The translations under genes were made by a program, and so were the position numbers. Shown here piece by piece: positions 4,975 through 7,117 of a stretch of DNA of 7,117 bases. Below the pieces are notes generated by a model. That model searched no databases, was not told the origin of the DNA, and worked only from the letters and a program-made list of their open reading frames with translations. How positions within the stretch are numbered: position 1 is the first letter of the stretch; every line of letters begins with the position of its first letter. Source of the stretch: an uncultured Leptotrichia sp. (lineage in GTDB: Bacteria; Fusobacteriota; Fusobacteriia; Fusobacteriales; Leptotrichiaceae); NCBI GenBank assembly GCA_938017765.1, contig CALIJH010000059.1, positions 1-7,117 on the forward strand. The letters run 5' to 3'.

Positions 4975-5910
4975 TTAAAACTGTTCCATCCATTTTTTAT
5001 AAAACTCATGTTCTCCTGAAATTACTTTTTCAAATTCAGTTTTCAATAATTTATAAAATTTTCCTGACTCTCCTTTAGCAGAATAATCAAGAGTTCCTAT
5101 CGGTCTGCCGTCAAGAGATTCTGCGTATACTATTTTCATTGCCGTTCCCGTTACGAGCAATTCATTTGCACACAATACCATTGACCTGTCAATTTTTTCT
5201 CTATTTACTTCATATCCGTTGTATTCGAGTAATTCGAGCATTGACCTTACAGTGATTCCTTCGAGGGCATCGGAACCTGTGTCAGGAACGATAATTCTAT
5301 CTCTATATATTAAAATTATATTTGCAACGGACGCTTCTACCACATTTCCTGAATGATCAAACATAAGTGCTTCGTCATAACCGTTTCTCTGGGCATCACT
5401 TGTCGCAAGAAAAGAATTTATATAAGAACCTCCTGCCTTTGCTTTTGTAGGTATTGCTGCATCACTGTATTTTCTGTATGTAGAACTCATAAACCTGATA
5501 CCTCCATTATCAGTACTTATATAGTCTGCCATAGGCATTATATATATGGCAAGTTCAAAATTTAATCCCGCTTTTTTAGGTGATATTCTTGGTTGACTGC
5601 AAAATACAAACGGTCTCATATAAAAATCTTCTTTTATATCATTTTTTTCAATTAATTCTGCAACTATTTCTCTAAATTTTTCCCATGAAATATAAAATTC
5701 AAATCCGAGCATTTTTGATGCATTCATTAATCTTGTATAGTGGTCTTTCAGTCTGAATACACTTACTTTCCCATTTCTGTAATATCCTCTTATTCCTCCA
5801 AAACATGTCGTTCCATATTGTAAGCTGTGTGTAGCAATACTTACTGTTGCTTTTTCAAATTCGACTATTTTATTATCGAAATATGCGTATTTCATAAATT
5901 CACTTTTCAT
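4975..5910 (-). CDS. ilvE: Branched-chain-amino-acid aminotransferase (class IV PLP enzyme)
   Basis: Transfers an amino group between leucine, isoleucine or valine and 2-oxoglutarate, the last step of their synthesis and first of their breakdown; cytosolic and PLP-dependent. The protein is 311 aa, close to E. coli IlvE. Family blocks, numbered from the chosen start: HSLQYGTTCFGGIRGYY (28-44), YMRPFVF (97-103), the PLP-lysine block TKAKAGGSYINS (155-166) with K158 as the likely Schiff-base lysine, GNVVEASVANI (188-198) with E192, LEGITVRS (216-223), and VTGTAMKI (253-260) for the phosphate side. The start at 5910-5908 has GGAGG five bases upstream. A further ATG at 5922 is part of that ribosome-binding site (ATGGAGG) and has none of its own. 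Other class IV enzymes (D-amino acid aminotransferase, aminodeoxychorismate lyase) are shorter and fit less well. No other ilv or leu gene is nearby, and no T-box leader is seen. Confidence 0.92.
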   Translation of the reverse strand: MKSEFMKYAYFDNKIVEFEKATVSIATHSLQYGTTCFGGIRGYYRNGKVSVFRLKDHYTRLMNASKMLGFEFYISWEKFREIVAELIEKNDIKEDFYMRPFVFCSQPRISPKKAGLNFELAIYIMPMADYISTDNGGIRFMSSTYRKYSDAAIPTKAKAGGSYINSFLATSDAQRNGYDEALMFDHSGNVVEASVANIILIYRDRIIVPDTGSDALEGITVRSMLELLEYNGYEVNREKIDRSMVLCANELLVTGTAMKIVYAESLDGRPIGTLDYSAKGESGKFYKLLKTEFEKVISGEHEFYKKWMEQF

Positions 5911-5940
5911 TGTTTCCTCCATAATATAATATTTTCTATT

Positions 5941-5969
5941 ATTTTATCATTTTATAAATCATTAGTAAA
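5941..5969 (-). promoter_or_regulatory. Candidate promoter of ilvE
   Basis: On the minus strand, TTTACT (5969-5964, four of six matches to a -35), 17 bp, then an extended -10 TGATAAAAT (5949-5941). It would yield a leader of about 25 nt ending in the GGAGG of ilvE. That is too short to hold a T-box or leader-peptide attenuator. It lies in the 104-bp gap downstream of mnmA, which has no clear terminator. Confidence 0.45.
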
Positions 5970-6014
5970 ATTAATTATAAATATAGGATTTATTTTTTTT
6001 ATAAATATTTAAAT

Positions 6015-7117
6015 TTATATTTTCTTAATTTCTCCGCCACCTACAAGCTCATCATTCAAATAAAATACTATGTGCTGTCCTTCACTATTTTCGGCATTTT
6101 TCTTTTCAAACTTGAAATATATTCTCTTTTTCTGATTTTCAGTTTTATCTTTTATTTCTGATAGTTTTCTACTTTTTTCATCAATATTTTTAATATCCGA
6201 TATAAGTTTCCCTTTTAGACCCTTTGAAGAAAATCTCGGTCTTGCAATCAGTTCTTTTCCAATCAGTGTATCTATTTTATAATGAAATTTATAGTTTATT
6301 ATTTCTATTTTATCTGTCAATAATTCCTCAAAATCTCCTATTACAATCTCATTTGTATCAGGTCTTATTTCCGAAATGAAAAAAGGGCGTCCAAGATTGA
6401 GTCCTAATCCTCGTCTTTGTCCTACAGTATAAAACTGATAACCTATATGTTCTCCTATTATTTCTCCTTTTTTATTTACAAAATTACCTTTTTTTGCTGA
6501 ATTTCCAAGCATTTTTTTCAAAAAAGAAATATATCCGTCAGGAGCAAAGCATATTCCTTGACTGTCAGGTTTTGCATGAGTATGGATACCGTTTTCCTTG
6601 GCTATTTTTCTGACTACAGGTTTTTCATATTCGGACAAAGGAAAAAGAAATCTTTCCACAACTGATTTGTCAAGACGATATAACATATATGACTGGTCTT
6701 TGGGATTGTTTTCATCCCATAAAAGAAGATTATTCATACTTTTTTTGGAATAATGTCCCGTTGCTATGTATTTTATTCCCATTTTGTCAGCAAAATCGAC
6801 TATTTTTTTTATTTTTACCTTTTCATCACAAATAATACAAGGAGAAGGAGTTTTCCCCTGATTGTACATTTGTATAAAATAATCCATAACTTCCCTCTGA
6901 AATTCTTCCACCACATTTATCGTATAATGAGGTATCCCCAAAGTGTAACATGTCATCTTCGCATCAGATATGTCATCCAGTGAGCAGCATGTTTTGCCCG
7001 GACTTTCAGACAGTTCATCAGGCAGATGTTTCAATGTTACTCCGATTACTTCATATCCCTCGTTTTTCAATAAAAGAGCAGCGACAGAACTGTCTATGCC
7101 GCCACTCATTCCTACTA
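6015..7117 (-). CDS. mnmA: tRNA-specific 2-thiouridylase MnmA (N-terminus cut by window edge)
   Basis: ATP-dependent enzyme that places sulfur on C2 of the wobble uridine U34 in Lys, Glu and Gln tRNAs, taking sulfur from a persulfide relay. The reading frame stays open through the right edge (VG precedes MSGGIDSS), so the true start and about 8-10 residues are missing; the MSGG methionine is not the start. Counted from that methionine: PP-loop SGGIDSS (2-8), catalytic C94 in PCIICDEK, ATGHY (116-120), KDQSYML (137-143), second catalytic C187 in DSQGICF, GQRRGLG (230-236), and the C-terminal barrel ending GQHIVFY and GGGEI. C94 is followed by Asp where many MnmA proteins have Asn. Residues about 303-342 form a Lys/Glu-rich stretch that looks like an expanded loop in the C-terminal domain. 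Some fusobacteria carry two MnmA copies, so this could be either paralogue. Confidence 0.93.
   Translation of the reverse strand, partial: VGMSGGIDSSVAALLLKNEGYEVIGVTLKHLPDELSESPGKTCCSLDDISDAKMTCYTLGIPHYTINVVEEFQREVMDYFIQMYNQGKTPSPCIICDEKVKIKKIVDFADKMGIKYIATGHYSKKSMNNLLLWDENNPKDQSYMLYRLDKSVVERFLFPLSEYEKPVVRKIAKENGIHTHAKPDSQGICFAPDGYISFLKKMLGNSAKKGNFVNKKGEIIGEHIGYQFYTVGQRRGLGLNLGRPFFISEIRPDTNEIVIGDFEELLTDKIEIINYKFHYKIDTLIGKELIARPRFSSKGLKGKLISDIKNIDEKSRKLSEIKDKTENQKKRIYFKFEKKNAENSEGQHIVFYLNDELVGGGEIKKI

Noticed and set aside
5911..5970. T-box or leader-peptide attenuation of ilvE.
   Set aside because: The predicted leader is only about 25 nt, with no T-box sequence, no run of Leu/Ile/Val codons and no terminator hairpin before ilvE.
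5827..6012. Plus-strand open frames, here and elsewhere (for example 1550-1738, 2122-2325, 5353-5565, 6753-6983), as small genes.
   Set aside because: They lie opposite well-supported minus-strand genes or in A/T-rich gaps, lack ribosome-binding sites I could support, and have Cys/Phe/Ile-rich compositions typical of antisense readings.
5923..6014. Terminator between mnmA and ilvE.
   Set aside because: Only A/T-only weak pairings are present; no stem with a G+C core followed by Ts.
1..7117. CRISPR array, phage or transposon content.
   Set aside because: No regularly spaced repeats of 24-40 bp, no integrase or transposase reading frame, and gene content is housekeeping throughout.

Overview
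The window is strongly A+T-rich, and every recognisable protein gene is on the minus strand. Low G+C, long A/T runs between genes and protein sequences of a fusobacterial type suggest a member of the Fusobacteriota, plausibly the Leptotrichiaceae. The assignment rests on protein style and base composition only, because there is no rRNA or other marker here.

In transcription order (right to left) the genes are: mnmA, the tRNA U34 2-thiolase, whose N-terminus lies beyond the right edge (6015-7117); ilvE, a branched-chain aminotransferase (4975-5910); a gap of about 400 bp holding a candidate small RNA gene with its own near-consensus promoter and two terminator hairpins (about 4651-4799); an HI0933-family flavoprotein starting at TTG (3358-4575); a COG2509-type FAD-dependent oxidoreductase (1610-3232); a 300-bp leader with two promoter-like sequences; an M24 Xaa-Pro-type peptidase (228-1310); and the first 34 codons of a probable B3/4-domain protein at the left edge (1-103).

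The genes are ordinary housekeeping functions: tRNA modification, amino acid transamination, redox and peptide turnover. They do not form one obvious pathway. Most are separated by 90-400 bp and have their own promoter-like sequences, so the window looks like mainly separate transcription units on one strand rather than a tight operon. There is no transposase, phage gene, CRISPR array, tRNA or rRNA.

The most interesting feature is the 4651-4850 interval. On the minus strand it has TTGACA, a 17-bp spacer and an extended -10 (TGG-TATAAA), preceded by A/T tracts. Next comes a compact RNA of about 75 nt with a compound hairpin carrying a C-rich loop, a small middle hairpin and a G+C-rich hairpin running into six Ts. 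A second hairpin-plus-T-run follows before the flavoprotein's own promoter. It matches no RNA family I can name.
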